A stretch of DNA of 64,000 nucleotides from Arthrinium phaeospermum (taxonomy: Eukaryota; Ascomycota; Sordariomycetes; Amphisphaeriales; Apiosporaceae), in contig QYRS01000005.1 in the NCBI GenBank assembly GCA_006503535.1, positions 3,534,001 through 3,598,000 of the forward strand, written 5' to 3'. The notes beneath the pieces are model-generated. The model was given only the letters and a program-made list of their open reading frames with translations, made no database searches and was not told the DNA's origin. Shown one piece after another: positions 1 to 11,133 of the stretch; positions within the stretch are counted from its first letter, which is position 1; every line of letters starts with the position of its first letter. The position numbers and the translations under genes are program-made.

Positions 1-593
1 TCCTCGCCATGGCGGCCGGCCTCTACATCATCCGCCGCAACCACAAGCGCATCGTCGGCGCGCGGCACCGCCCCGAGTTCAAGGCCTGGGACGTCGCCGT
101 CGTCTTCTTCATCCTGATCCAGGTCTACGTGCTGGTGATGCCCTGGTTCCCGCCCAAGGGCGGCATCTATGCGGGGAATGTTAGCTTCTTTTATGCGACG
201 TACTGCTTCGTGGGTATTGGGATGTAAGTTTATATCTCTTCTCCTCCTGCCTCTCGTTCTTATCCCGCCGTCTCTCCGGATTCCCTTTGAGATTTACTTG
301 TAGAGTACACCTTGCTTACTTCATCATCATCTAGTATTGTTGGATGCTTCATCTACTACAAGGCCTGGATCTCTTGGATCCCCAGGTGGAAGGGCTACGT
401 CATCCGCCCTGAGATCATCGATATTGGCAGCAACGGGGCGAAGTCGCACCACCTGGTTCGGGTTCCCAAAGCTAAGCTGGCTGAGTGGGATGAGACTCAT
501 GATGAGGCGGGTAACCTTCGGCGCAGGGGGGTCAGTAGTGGTGTCAAGGTATCGGATAAGGGAAGCGATGGGGAGGTGATTCAGGAGGTGTGA
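1..593 (+). CDS. Amino-acid permease (APC family), C-terminal part
   Basis: Only the 3' end lies in the window; the reading frame is open to base 1. Exons are 1-223 and 335-593, with a 111-nt intron (gtaagt donor at 224, ctag acceptor). The visible protein has two hydrophobic spans, one around DVAVVFFILIQVYVLVMPW and one split by the intron (FFYATYCFVGIG then IIVGCFIYYKAW), followed by a short hydrophilic tail rich in charged residues. This layout, with a W-W-P-R-W loop after the last helix, matches the C-terminus of fungal GABA/amino-acid permeases that import amino acids across the plasma membrane. Substrate cannot be judged from this piece. Family call is from recognition of the sequence pattern; the missing N-terminal helices would settle it. 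Confidence 0.75.
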
Positions 594-684
594 GAGATAT
601 GTTATGCTACTTGGATAACCGTATCTTGTCTGCATAATCAAAGCGTTTATTCCAAACAAATTAAACCATATACACGAAGCGCTT

Positions 685-2773
685 CTATATACCTAAGATT
701 GCCCGTTTGACACGCGTTACCAGCCTTTGCGTCGCTGCAGGAACTTTGGACATTGGGTTCCATCTTTTCCACCGCCGCTCTTTCCCCTTCTCTTCCGTTT
801 CCCAAGATTTGATTTCAGGAAGCTTGCCAGGGAATTCAGCAAGTAACGAATCTAGATGTTTGTTCAGGAGACGTTCAACACTATTGGCTGAACCACGCTC
901 CAAAGCAATCTCAAGTTCAAGCAGCTTGGTTCCATTTGGACGCATCCTTTCAGTTGAGCCATCTTTGAAATCAAGACCCATCTGTTTCGTTTCAGAAGTC
1001 CCACAGTCTTCTAATCTAAGAGCGATGAGCAGCTCTGCCATTGCATGATTCATCGTTCGAAAAGTGCCGTCCTTGGAAATTATGTCGAGAGCGTGGGAAC
1101 AAGCTCGGATTATTCGGCTATTGCTGGGATACTTGCCCTGTTCCAATAAAAGTCTGACGGCACTAACGTCTCCAAATAGTGTAACAAGTGGAAGCATCCG
1201 AAGACTCCAATTCTCAATGTCTGTTGGCTGATAGGCTTTTGCGATACTTTCTGCCTCTTCGTAAGTCTGCTGCTGGTATCTCTGTGCTTGGCGTATAATA
1301 CTTGACTTAATTGCAACCGATACTGCCCTCTCAAACTCTGGTCTAACACGGTAAAGGAGTATCCGTTCTTCGCTCTTAGACTTTCTCGCAAAAGGGATAA
1401 ATGGTCCCACAATTGTGCGTAAACTGTCCACGCTGACTACGAAGTCGTCAAGGGCAGTGATTCGTGCCACCAGCGAGATGTTTTGGTGCTGTATCACAGC
1501 ATTACAGAAAGCCTTATTCAATTCGTTTGGATCCAAACTTCCGGGTTTCCAACCAAGCTCAATATGAGACATGAACTCTGTTGTGATGGGGCCAATGAAC
1601 TCTGCAATGGACTTTGATGAGATGTTGTCGTTGGACACTGTCGTGATGACCTCAACTGCTGGATATAATGCGATCTTATGGAGAACTTCGTAAAGCCGGG
1701 ATTGTGGTGTAAACTTCATCAATGGTGGCAACAAGTCCGATTGACGGAATTGAAATCCATAGGAAAAGATATGTGTAAACAATTCTTCTTCGTTTCCGCA
1801 CACGTGTAACATTTCGGAGTAAGAAATCGCACCTCTGGAGAGGGAGATGTGGTGGTGGAAGGTCATAGTAGCCAGGTATGATGCGACGTCTGAAACCAGT
1901 GTGTCAACAGTCGACGATCCTGACTCGATGGTGACTGGAGCTTCAACCACCCTGGCATCATTTCAAGTATTGCTTGAGCATGGGAACTCAGCTCGATACC
2001 AATGAGAGAAGGTATCATCGAAAACACGCCTGACGAAATAGCTCGACGCCCATATATGACAGTTGCCTTCTGGGCCATGGTAACTTCTTGGATGACCCAA
2101 ACTCGTTCAAACCATGGCATTCTGGTCAACTGGATGAAAGTGGACGCTCGCTGATCTCTTGTGATTTTGTGTATGTCGCCTACTGGCAGGCATCTTGACG
2201 ACAGCATGTTTCTGATCTCAGGCAATGCCTTCTTTCGCCAGTTCATGTTTCTGAGCTCTCCTGCAACATCGATCATCCAGGTCTTTCAAGGGTATGATTG
2301 TCAGTTTGTAAGCTCCTATGAATAATAATGGGTACTTGACTTACCATTAAATCCTCAATTTCCACGGAACCAGCCCCAAGCCACACGAGCACGGTTTCGG
2401 CTTTCTCATAGATCTGTCTCATCTGTCCCACCTGATGTCCCTTTTCACGAGGATCTGCTTGATTGATACAAAGGGCATCGACCCACAGAATTCGATCACC
2501 GGCGCTTTGACGTAGATGGTATAAGGCATCAAAAAGGTTGCGGGTGACCGATACCTTTTGACGATTGAGTATAATAGTAGGTGAGCGTTCATCTACCTCC
2601 CCGCCCCATGTGTAAGAAAGGGCCTCGTATGGTAAACGTTCATCATCACTAACGAATGCTTGGAGGACCTCGCAACGAATATCGTTCTTGTGATGGTAAT
2701 AGCTGCAGAGACGAAGAAGGCGAATGGAATCCCTGGAAAGATCGATGGGCTTATAAGAATATATGTGCGCCAT
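685..2773 (-). CDS. HET-domain protein with C-terminal ankyrin-like units
   Basis: Heterokaryon-incompatibility type protein. Start chosen at 2773 (MAHIYSYKP), because upstream codons lie in a purine-rich leader. Exon 1 is 2773-2345; a 62-nt intron (2344-2283) joins in phase to 2282 onward. HET motifs are in order: YEALSYTWGG, LWVDALCINQ, then after the intron FERVWVIQEV. Around 1950-1900 the frame must change: the first frame runs on to a stop near 1863 while a long frame (1950-685) carries about 420 further residues. A splice ending at a TTTCAG near 1890 is possible, but I could not find a convincing donor, so a frameshift remains open. The C-terminal part has ankyrin-like helices (GDVSAVRLLLEQGK, GSANSVERLLNKH). 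HET proteins trigger cell death when partners mismatch; the partner here is unknown. Confidence 0.75.
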
Positions 2774-3722
2774 TTCAATGCTGACCTGGAACGTAAGTCT
2801 GAAAAGTTGAGGGGAAGAAAGTAGGAGATGAGGGGAAGCAACCTCAAGGAGAGTGAGAAAAGAAAAAGAGAGAGGAAAAAAAGAAGAAAAAGCAAAAAGA
2901 GCCAAGCTCGACACAGCCCGCCTACGGCTGGAAGATAGTGAGGTAAGAGCAAAATCGCTGGTAATTGATTCAATTCAGTACGCTGACATGCATGATGTGC
3001 CCGACAGAGGAAAGTGTGTCTTAGATAGGCAAATAAAAGGCGCTGTGCTTACGTGTTCTATGCATTGAAGCTTGAGTTGAGGCGGTTCAGCACCGATAGG
3101 GGGAACTGACGACTTCCAATCATAGATCCCCAACACGATGCATAAACAAGCAAAGTGAGACACTAGGAACAATGAATGTTTGCGATTCCGCCCATGGCAG
3201 TTCTGGGATATCCTTCAAGCGTCACCAGAGCTCACGCCCACCACCGTAACTACCGTCACCAACAACTAGTGCTACGATCCGCATTGGAGGGGCCGAATAT
3301 GGAGCCGATACTCAGAAATACCCTAATTGGAGTCATTTATGAGTTTCCACAAGCGCTCTGGACAGGCCGACACGACTGACCCAGAACACGGAAATATCCC
3401 GCATTACGGCACTGTCAACACTGAAATGAAGGATTGCTTCCGGCATTTTTGCGGCGCATGCCCACGCATCTGTTCGAATAACCACGCCCTGTGTGAGATC
3501 ATCAAAAATATATACCCACTAGTGAAGATGAGATTATGAAGCACGGATTTGTAAATGTATATTAGAGGATGATTATCATTCGGCATCAACAATAGACGAA
3601 CGTGTAGGTAGAACATGACACTGCGTGTACGGAACCGTCACTGAACTGCATACTTCCTCCCGCCCTCAACATCCCCGGCCTCGCCCAAATTATATGTGTG
3701 AGACCACATAACAAATAGATGC
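2774..3722 (-). other. Intergenic, no gene seen
   Basis: Purine-rich leader of the HET gene up to about 2970, then mixed sequence. Open frames of 60-70 codons are short, lack introns or recognisable motifs and I do not support any of them. Confidence 0.5.
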
Positions 3723-4151
3723 TTAGTTTGTCTTGAGAACACTCCACTTGCCAAAAGGCATAGTGCCGTTCTCGCCCTTGAGCAGAGAGGGGACGCACCA
3801 CTCACGGTTGCCCGCCTTCACCGCGGCCTGGTCACAATCGCTGCCCTCAAACTTACCCTCTCCACAGGTGTACTGGGGCGTGAAGATGAGGTATCAGGAC
3901 GATCTAGGGGCGACAGACAAGGTATATTGGCGGCTGTAGGACTCCTCTCGCGAGATCTCGTGCGATGTGCCCTCTGAGTGGGAGATAGAAGTCTCGACAA
4001 ACCAGGCGGCACCGGCACTGTAGTATCAATCTGTTAGCTTGTGCTCTGGGCGGAGTGGACGGCACAGTAGAGGTAATTACTTACGAAAATTCGTCGCTGT
4101 CCGATCGGGAATCACCGATGGTATTTCCAGTGGTGTATACACCGCTGATGC
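3723..4151 (-). pseudogene. Small cysteine-containing secreted-type protein, in-frame stop
   Basis: Reading the minus strand gives one consistent frame over two exons: 4151-4085, a 67-nt intron (gtaagt ... actacag, 4084-4018), and 4017-3723 ending in TAA. The peptide runs from GVYTTGNTIGDSRS through AAWFVETSISHSEG to a Cys-bearing end (YTCGEGKFEGSDCDQ, REWCVPSLLKG, GKWSVLKTN). A TGA at 3896-3894 interrupts it, yet the frame continues with clearly coding sequence on both sides. An acceptor-like TCAATAG just before 4151 suggests one or more 5' exons that I could not locate. I do not recognise the family; the pattern resembles secreted fungal effectors. A cryptic intron covering the TGA is possible but no good donor is visible. 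Confidence 0.55.
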
Positions 4152-4939
4152 CTATTGAGAAACAGTCGTTAATTGTCGTGTACATAGTCGCAAACGAAGT
4201 GTGAGAATCATTCGCGCTCGGCCTGGTCCGATCTACGTTGGCCCGCATCGGCGCGCGTCAGGATTGGCGAGGGCAGTCTTGGCCGGCGCTCGGTTCGCGA
4301 CACCCCAGATGAACGCTATCTCTATTTAGACGGCAACACGGAAAGAACCGCAGCGAGAGCCGGCGACGTCGCGCGAGAAACCCCTTACTCGTAGCCTGCT
4401 GGTTTTAGGCAATGGTCATCTGCACTGATGCTCACATGACTTGCTGCAACGTTGGACGAGAGGTCTAGAATGTACGATGGATGGTATTCTTGGGGTAACT
4501 GTCAGCGAGATCCCGTCCAACGAGATGGCCGAGAGCCAGGGGACGGTTTGCTTGGGTTGCATCCAAACAAGAGACGCTGTGCCTCACCACCCCTAACCCC
4601 TTGTACCAATAGGGCGGTCACCCCCACTCCCGGTGGAAGTTGGATATCAACCGAACTCCGACTGCCTCCCATTTCGCTGGGTTCCCTGCATTAGCTGCCA
4701 AATGTCATGCATTGGACACAACCAACAGCATTAGGGGTGGGGCCGGCTGTTATTGATCTGACAACCCGTGTTGCAAGGCATGCGACCAGAAATGCGACTG
4801 CACTTTCTGGGAACTCCCACATCCAGCACACCCCGGCGTTTGCCCGGCCCTCTGGGTTCTGCCTTTTCAAAACAAAGGCATTAACCAAGTTTTATCGTGC
4901 TTTTCCGTACTCAAATAGCTATTTTCCCCCTTTCAAACC
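4152..4939 (+). other. Intergenic, no gene seen
   Basis: Holds the unknown 5' end of the preceding pseudogene and the upstream region of the dehydrogenase gene. No convincing coding frame on either strand. Confidence 0.5.
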
Positions 4940-6118
4940 ATGGCGTTGTCTACTGCAGCCACTTCTGACATTAGCTCAGCCAAGCCCCTCACCTTTCCGC
5001 GCTACTTCTGCAGTCAGATCTGCGGCAAACCGCAAGTGGTAACGGGCGTCGATCTCCGCGGCCAAACGGCCATAGTAACCGGTTCCAACTCGGGAGTCGG
5101 CCTCGAGACGAGCCGCCAGCTGCTAGACCTGGGCCTCAGCAAGCTGATCCTAGCCGTGCGGGACGAGGAGAAGGGCCGGCAGGCCGCCGCCGACCTGGCC
5201 AAGGGCCGTGCCGCGGGCTTTGACAAAAGCACGACGATCGAGGTTTGGAAGCTGGACCAATCAGAGTACGGCTCGGTCATGGCGTTCGCCAACCGCGTCA
5301 AGCGGACGCTGACGCGCCTCGACATCGCCATCCTCAACATCGGCATCGCTCCCGCCAAGCGCACCCTCAACCCCTCGACGGGCCACGACGAGATCATCCA
5401 GGTCAACTACCTCTCCACCGCGCTCCTCGCCATTTTGTTGTTGCCCGTCGCCCAGGCCGCCCGCCCCCACCAGCCGCGCCCGACGCGCATCACCCTGACC
5501 TCGTCCGAGGGCGCGGCCTTCACGCGCCGGTTCCCCGTCGGCAACGTGCAGGCCCCCATCTTGCCCGCGCTCGACGCCCCCGGCAGCGCGGCCAGGAACA
5601 CGGGGGACCGCCAGTTCGTCTCGAAACTGCTGGGGCAGTTCTTCCTGCGGCGGCTCGCGCGCGTGGTGCCGCCCGCCGTCGCCGTCCTGAACGCGGCCTC
5701 GCCCGGGTCCGTCTGGGACTCGCGGTTCGGGCGCGATCGGGAGGGGACCGCGGCGGGGGCCGTGGCCAAGGCGGTCCTCCGGGGGTTCGGGCACACGGCT
5801 GCGGTGGGGGCGCGCATGATTACGGATGCGGCGGTGCGGCACGGGGCGGAGACACATGGGCAGTTTTTGTCGTTTCAGAAGGTCGTCAGGTGAGTTGTGA
5901 TTGGTCCTTTCCTTCTCTTGAGTCGTTACCCCTTTCTTCTACTGACAATATCATCCTGCAGCATGGCGCCGATGATATACACAAAAGACGGGGATATGCT
6001 CTCGGAACACCTCTGGAAGGAAACCTTGGACGAACTGGCCTTTGCCAGGGTGACAGAGATACTGATGGAGGTGGCCAATGTGACCAGCCTAGGGACCTTA
6101 CCTAATAACATATACTAG
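4940..6118 (+). CDS. Short-chain dehydrogenase/reductase with altered active site
   Basis: NAD(P)-dependent SDR of the type common beside fungal metabolite genes. Exons 4940-5889 and 5962-6118 (intron gtgagt ... ctgcag) give 368 aa. Start at an ATG in good context (accATGG). Rossmann motif TGSNSGVG follows the strand AIVTG near residue 50; the structural Asn is present (LNIG) and the catalytic Ser is in TLTSSEGA. The YxxSK motif reads QFVSK (bases 5609-5623, CAG in place of a Tyr codon), so the catalytic Tyr is Gln while the Lys stays. The C-terminal exon (MAPMIYTKDG to LPNNIY) matches the family's tail. Either the enzyme is inactive or it has another role. GC-rich third positions produce long open antisense frames that are not genes. 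Confidence 0.85.
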
Positions 6119-6489
6119 ACATCTATGTATGAACCACACATCATTGTTCCATAGTGGCTGATGAGCCGATCGAGGTGTGGAGAACTGATTATAACAACGT
6201 GTCTCCGGTGTCGTTGAGAGACGATTTATCTTTGAGTGACCATCCCAGGTTCGTAAGAATGCTAGGGAAATCTGCAAAGCTGGCTGAAGGTGAATATGTT
6301 GCAGTGACAGGGGTGCGAGCCCCATACCGGCTAGCGCGCTAGGTAGATCTCCTTTGTGTATATATAAGCAGCACAGTACTGCTGCTCTCTTTTGTAGATT
6401 CTCTTCTTTTAGACAGCACTTTATACACCATCGCACGCTCTCTCTCGTGCAACAGAATAAGTGTTCTCGTAATTTGGTTTCCCTCTCTG
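6119..6489 (+). other. Intergenic, no gene supported
   Basis: A 62-codon open frame (6154-6342) shows no recognisable motif. A tatatata-like stretch sits near 6358. This stretch probably holds the lost 5' end of the ankyrin pseudogene. Confidence 0.4.
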
Positions 6490-7951
6490 TCTGCGGTTTC
6501 TGACAAGACTTGTCCGACCAGGGTATGAATGCGGTCCCCTCGCCACCGCCATCCTCGATGATGAGGCCTCAAAAGTCACCGAATTGATCGCTAGATACCC
6601 TGGCTCTACCCAAGAAGAGAATCTTCTTAAGCAAACACCATTACACATAGCAGTTCACAAACCGCATATGCTCTCCTTCCTTCTCCCCACGAGCAGCTTT
6701 ACCACTCTGGACAAACGAGATTCTGCTGGTTTTTCACGGTTGGATTATGCTTCAAGGGAGAGCGAAAACTATGGTCGTCACATGCAGTTTGATGATGGTA
6801 ACGGTGCCTGCCATTCAGATTGCGATTGCACCCGAAGCTTGGATCTGATACTGGAGGCGGCTCTTAGATTTCCTCAAATCCTAGAGCCACACCGCGAGTG
6901 GGGCGACGGTGCAGGATTGGACAAGGCCTATCACACATATGAGAGATACATGGGAAAGTGCCACGATCGACTCCGACAGGAAACACTACGGACCCTCACG
7001 GAGGTGGGACTAGAGGCTTCGAAAGCAAAGCTGACGCCTTTCCCTGGGGCTTTTGAGGAAGATATCATCGAATCGATGCGAGAGCCTGGAACTGACGAGC
7101 CTTCATTGGGTGATCGATGTAGCGTGTGCCGAGAGTTTCATCTACAGCATCGAAAGCTCATACCAACCGAAGACTCGATCCGGAAGAGCCCCTGAGCCCA
7201 ATCCGTCAGGGGCTCTTCCGGATCAGCCCCATTCCCGCCTCACTTGCTCGTAACGGAGGCCCGGGGTTTGCAAAGCGGCTCGCGAACCTGGGGGACGGCC
7301 CGCACTGTAGCCTTTACATGATTGCGAGCCCATCTGATACCAGTACAAGAGGAGGTCTTGTAAAGTCGCACTACGCTTCTTTTGACTTGGGCAAGAAGCT
7401 GGGTATAGATACATTGTACATATCTACGCATAACGACAGCTTCTGTGCTCGGCACTTCGAAGCTCGTCCAGCGAGGAGTGCCGTAGACCACTGCGACTGT
7501 GCATGCTCGGACATGGGGTGTACATAGTTTCCTCAAGGGATTGTTGGCCTTCCTCAAGCCCCCTGCCAGAGACCGAGACGCGTCGTTTCAATTGCTTGAG
7601 TGGTGCAAGACGATGGTTCTGATCGGCTCACGAGTCCCTCCCGACCGCCACAGGGCGGCTATCCGGTTCTTCACGTTCGAGACGATGGGCCTGACGCAGA
7701 CGTGCTGTGACGCCTCGCAGATTTGCGGGTCCAAGGGGCCCTGGGAGCCGTTTCGTGGGGACGTCGGTGTCGTACAGGAGGAAGAGGAAGCAAAGTCGCG
7801 CGAACTGGATCTTCACGTAGAAGAGTTCGAAAATGAGTTCCGCAGGATGTTTACGGGTAGGGCAGGTCTCATAATTCATTATCACAGCAACTCACACCCG
7901 ACTAAAATTCCGTCTGTGAAATCAGATTTATCTTTCACGGGGCTACTCTAG
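6490..7951 (+). pseudogene. Ankyrin-repeat / Cys-motif hypothetical protein, frameshifted
   Basis: Three consecutive frames read as one protein. The first part (about 6505-7195) has ankyrin-type helices (PLATAILDDEASKVTELIARYPG, then QTPLHIAVHKP, DKRDSAGFSRLDYA). It runs into a stop inside a perfect foldback at 7177-7224. The second (to 7527) continues with a Cys cluster CDCACSDMGC. The third (to 7951) resumes one base off around 7520 with KGLLAFLKPP and a Cys-containing end (TQTCCDASQICG) and an acidic tail. The order and motifs match a recurrent but unnamed fungal ankyrin family whose C-half has this CxCxC..GC block. No start codon is evident at the 5' end. I judge it broken by an insertion plus at least one indel; multiple small introns are a less likely alternative. 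Confidence 0.6.
7177..7224. repeat. Perfect 19-bp inverted repeat with 10-nt loop
   Basis: Arms 7177-7195 and 7206-7224 are exact reverse complements (gatccggaagagcccctga and its partner) around loop gcccaatccg. It lies inside the ankyrin pseudogene and supplies the stop codon that ends the first frame. Confidence 0.95.
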
Positions 7952-7954
7952 CTA

Positions 7955-9241
7955 TCAGTCCGAGTCTTCTACTCTCTCTGAGGCTTCATCGTGGCCTTTC
8001 GTGGTAACCTCGAGCGGCGCCAAAGTCCGCGCCTCCCAAGACGTATTGTTCAGCGTCGCCCAAGCCCAGTAGTCCTGCAGGATGTAGATGTAGTCCGCCG
8101 CGACGGCCGCGTACCAGTACTTCAGCATGTAGCGGTACTTGCGAAAGAACGCCTCGAAGCTCGAGAGGGACTCCACCAGGTAGTAGCCCCCCAAAAACAG
8201 CGCGAACCGGGGCCAGAAGAGGGCCGTGACGACCCACGCGATGATGTGGACGGTCGATATGACGGGGCGGAACACGCGCTCCAGCGTCTTGCGCGCCACG
8301 TAGCCGTCCTGCCATACCTGCGGCACTTCCATCAGCGTCCGTAGGAAGTGCTGCACCGAGCTGCGCTCCCAGCGCATGATCTGCCGGAAGTAGGCCCGCG
8401 TCTCGACCCGCGAGGTCCGCAGCACCGTCGTGTTGGGCGTGTCCTGGATCGCGATGGTCCAGCCGCGCTTCTGCAGCCAGCGGGACGTGAAGGTGTCGTC
8501 GCCGACGTCGAGTCGATGCTGGCCCCGCCAAAAGTCGTTGAGGAAGGCCTCGATGTAGTCGGGGTCCTGGACGATCTCGGGGCGGATCAGGCACGTCGTG
8601 CCGGCGAGGATGAAGCACCAGCGCGACTTGGCGTAGGGGATCTTTTGCGAGGGGTTTCGGTTGTGGGCCATGCGCATCGCCAGCACGTCCCAGGGAGACA
8701 GAGATTCCGCGTTGCGACGGTCTTCGGGGACGTAGACGTCGATCATGGGCCCGGCGGCGCCGACGGTCGGGTCTTCGAAGCAGGCGGCCATGTCCCGCAG
8801 GTAATTGGCCGGCCATTGGATGCTGTCGTCGACGGTGGCGATGAGGCGACCGGTGGCGTGCTGGATGCCCTTGACCAGCTGAACCCTCCGACCACCCTCG
8901 GGGACACATACGACTTTGATAACCACGCCGTACTTTTCCCTGATGAGGGCGAGGGTCTCGTCTTGGGCGATAAGTTGGCGGATGGCTTCGGCTTCGTCGT
9001 AGATGGTGCTGATGATGATCTCCTTCGGCTTATTGAGGGCGCAAAGGCGGAGGCAGTCTTTGAAGATGGCGGGCGTGGCCTTCGTTGGGACCACGACGCT
9101 GATGTCAGTAGTCTTGTATGTGGGGTTCTCAAAGGCCCAGGCAGATCTGTAACACTCCAGAGCGTCGAGGGAGATCAGGTTATCGATGCGGCCCCATGCC
9201 CAAAAGGCGGCCAGGGCGGTTGGCGCTATGATGGAAGCCAT
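7955..9241 (-). CDS. Family 2 glycosyltransferase, membrane bound
   Basis: Intact 428-aa protein; start at 9241 (MASIIAPTALAAFWAWG), the first ATG in frame, rather than farther-upstream non-ATG codons. It shows the processive GT2 signature set: VVVPTKATP near residue 50, the nucleotide-sugar DD in TVDDS (about 138-139), GDDTFTSRW (about 247) and QIMRW (QxxRW, 287-291). Hydrophobic spans follow (IIAWVVTALFWPRFALFLGGYYL). This is the hyaluronan/cellulose-synthase-like fold, and fungal single-copy members are known from work on hyphal growth on solid surfaces, where they are thought to make a surface polysaccharide. The product cannot be deduced. Third positions are strongly GC, as in other intact genes here. 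Confidence 0.88.
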   Translation of the reverse strand: MASIIAPTALAAFWAWGRIDNLISLDALECYRSAWAFENPTYKTTDISVVVPTKATPAIFKDCLRLCALNKPKEIIISTIYDEAEAIRQLIAQDETLALIREKYGVVIKVVCVPEGGRRVQLVKGIQHATGRLIATVDDSIQWPANYLRDMAACFEDPTVGAAGPMIDVYVPEDRRNAESLSPWDVLAMRMAHNRNPSQKIPYAKSRWCFILAGTTCLIRPEIVQDPDYIEAFLNDFWRGQHRLDVGDDTFTSRWLQKRGWTIAIQDTPNTTVLRTSRVETRAYFRQIMRWERSSVQHFLRTLMEVPQVWQDGYVARKTLERVFRPVISTVHIIAWVVTALFWPRFALFLGGYYLVESLSSFEAFFRKYRYMLKYWYAAVAADYIYILQDYWAWATLNNTSWEARTLAPLEVTTKGHDEASERVEDSD

Positions 9242-9659
9242 GGTAAAGGTGGGCTGTAGAGGTAATGTTTCTATACAGAGATATTTCTCGTAGAAGCAGT
9301 TCTCGGCGTGAAGACTGCAGGCAATACAAAATGAAGTCTTCGCAACAGGCTCCCCCAACTAAATACGTCGAACGACCCCCCGTCGACTAAATGAATGTAG
9401 TATTGCTCGATTCCATTTGGCACAATGGCCATCATTATAATGGCTATTGAATTGAGTTGAGTCATTTAGACTCATCAAAGGCCTTTGACCTCCGCAAAAA
9501 GCCGTTATGGTGACAACCAGTATAGCTTTAGGTTGTCGGCAGGCGGGCTGGAGGCAAGGGACCTAGATCGGAAACAACAACAACAACACCAACAACAACA
9601 ACAATTTGGTCGAGTATGTTTGGTTCTTCGCACGTGGTGGAAGAAGCCAACGGAAACTC
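9242..9659. other. Intergenic with CAA microsatellite
   Basis: Upstream region of the GT2 gene. Bases 9573-9605 are an imperfect CAA trinucleotide run. No gene seen. Confidence 0.6.
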
Positions 9660-10150
9660 TGCCTCAATCGGCTGTAACGATACCCAGTACTCCATCGGCG
9701 GATGTCGCGAGGGGGAGCAAGGCACGCCGCATAAATCGGCTGTAATGCTATCCGGTTCTCCGTGGGCGGATGACGTGAGAGAGACCGAGGCACGCCCCAT
9801 AAATCGTCTGTAATGCTATCCCGGTTTCCGTGGGCGGATGACGCGAGAGAGACCGAGGCACGCACTCGGCTTGTAGCGCTGTCTGTCCCCTTCTCCATGA
9901 GCGGTTAACGTGGGGGAGGCCAAGGCAAGCCCGCCTAAATCGGCTCGTAACGCTGTCTGTCCCCCTCTCCATAAGCGGCGGACGTGAGGGAAGTCAAGTC
10001 CTCTTCTCCATAAGTGGTGGACGTGAGGGAAGTCAAGGCAAGCCCGCCTAAATCGGCTCGTAACGCTATCATGGCATGGTCACCTACTCGGCGGGTTGTT
10101 GATAGGAGAGTCAAGGCAGGGCGCCTAAATCGGCTGTAACGCTCATCTGC
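9660..10150. repeat. Degenerate tandem array, unit A
   Basis: About seven diverged units of 65-110 bp. Each carries a core tcggct(c)gtaacgctat, followed by a pyrimidine-rich stretch, a ggcggatgacgtgag-like block and an aggcacgcc or aagcccgcctaaa end. Cores lie near 9668, 9737, 9805, 9867, 9940, 10052 and 10130. The same core recurs as the 3' arm of the hairpin at 10911-11014. A clearly related array lies at 57413-58190. Both strands have short open frames because of the unit length, but I see no gene. Confidence 0.85.
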
Positions 10151-10910
10151 TCGTTTCTGTCCGATGCGGAGCAATCCTGTAGGGGTGGCGATGTGAACTC
10201 GGGGAGCTGTTCCAGGCCGCGTTTTGTCCTTAATCGAGTAGTGCCTCCACAAGCTGCTGAACCGGTTGGCGGAGGCTTGTGTGGGTTTGGCATTGCTCGT
10301 GTATGGTCTCGTCCCTTTATCGGCTGGTGGGTTGGTAAGTGTGGTGTTGCTCGCCTTCTTTCCTTGGCGCTCCGGATAGAAGGTGTTTCTCAAGGTCCGT
10401 ACAGAGAAAACTGTAGTGAAGCTCGGCGAGGCCGGCGAAGCCCCCGAAAGGATTGAGACGCATCGGAATGGCTGACAACCGAGGGATTGGATGAGATTAT
10501 CCGGGATATATTTGAACAACTCCAGCTGGCCGAGGAAGGAAACGCCACCTTGACAATCGAAGCTGAACACTGTCCTTGTCGGCTGCTGAGCCGGCTGACC
10601 GAAGGGTAACTCGCTGTGTGATTGGTGGTATGGGAGGTGTGGGAGGTAATTATGGCATTGCTCGCGCCCAACTCTCGACGTCCGTAGGAACAATCCGTGG
10701 CTCGAAAGAAGTAGAAGCTGATTGCCAGTGGCTGAAGTACGTGCAAAAAGCTGGGAGCTGGCTGGAGAAGGAATGTAGCCGCAGTGTTGCTCAAGGAGAG
10801 TTCGATGAAGGGGAACGAACGAGTTGCGAGGTTGATGGGTGATGAGTGATGGGTTAGGTTAGGTAGTCCCAACACTTGTGCTGTAGTGGGGTGCGGGGTG
10901 TTTTAGCGCC
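10151..10910. other. Spacer between array and hairpin of unit A
   Basis: Non-repetitive sequence with several short open frames on both strands (up to about 250 codons on minus). The long minus frame includes the array and has no recognisable motif, so I do not call it. A similar but much shorter spacer separates array and hairpin in the second copy (58190-58397). Confidence 0.4.
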
Positions 10911-11014
10911 CAACAACCACCAAAAGACTGGCGAACAGCCGAAAGGAACCTGGAAGCTCTCGTCGAGAGCCCAAATAAATCGGCTGTAACGCTATCTTTT
11001 TTGGTGATTGTTTT
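10911..11014. repeat. Long conserved hairpin, unit A copy
   Basis: Near-palindrome: outer arms caccaaaaga and tcttttttggtg, middle arms acagccga (10935-10942) and tcggctgt (10980-10987), inner arms gctctcg (10956-10962) and cgagagc (10964-10970). The 3' side carries the tandem-array core. The same structure with different bases sits at 58398-58513. Confidence 0.85.
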
Positions 11015-11133
11015 CTGGTTTTCGAATGTTTTTGGTGCAGCTTTGCTGCTTGATGTGGTTGGTTTTTCTTCCAAAAAAAAAAGGGGTGTCGTTATGGTTC
11101 AGTTGTTAATGATATTGGCCAGCAGACGGATGG

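Noticed and set aside
8348..9259. 303-codon plus-strand frame over the GT2 gene
   Set aside because: Antisense shadow of a glycosyltransferase with all its motifs.
9935..10693. 252-codon minus-strand frame through array A
   Set aside because: Made largely of degenerate array units; similar frames in array B are not conserved as protein in a consistent frame.
10859..11074. Similar short minus-strand peptides over the two hairpins (also 58381-58584)
   Set aside because: They resemble each other because the underlying hairpin DNA is homologous; base changes follow stem pairing rather than codon positions.
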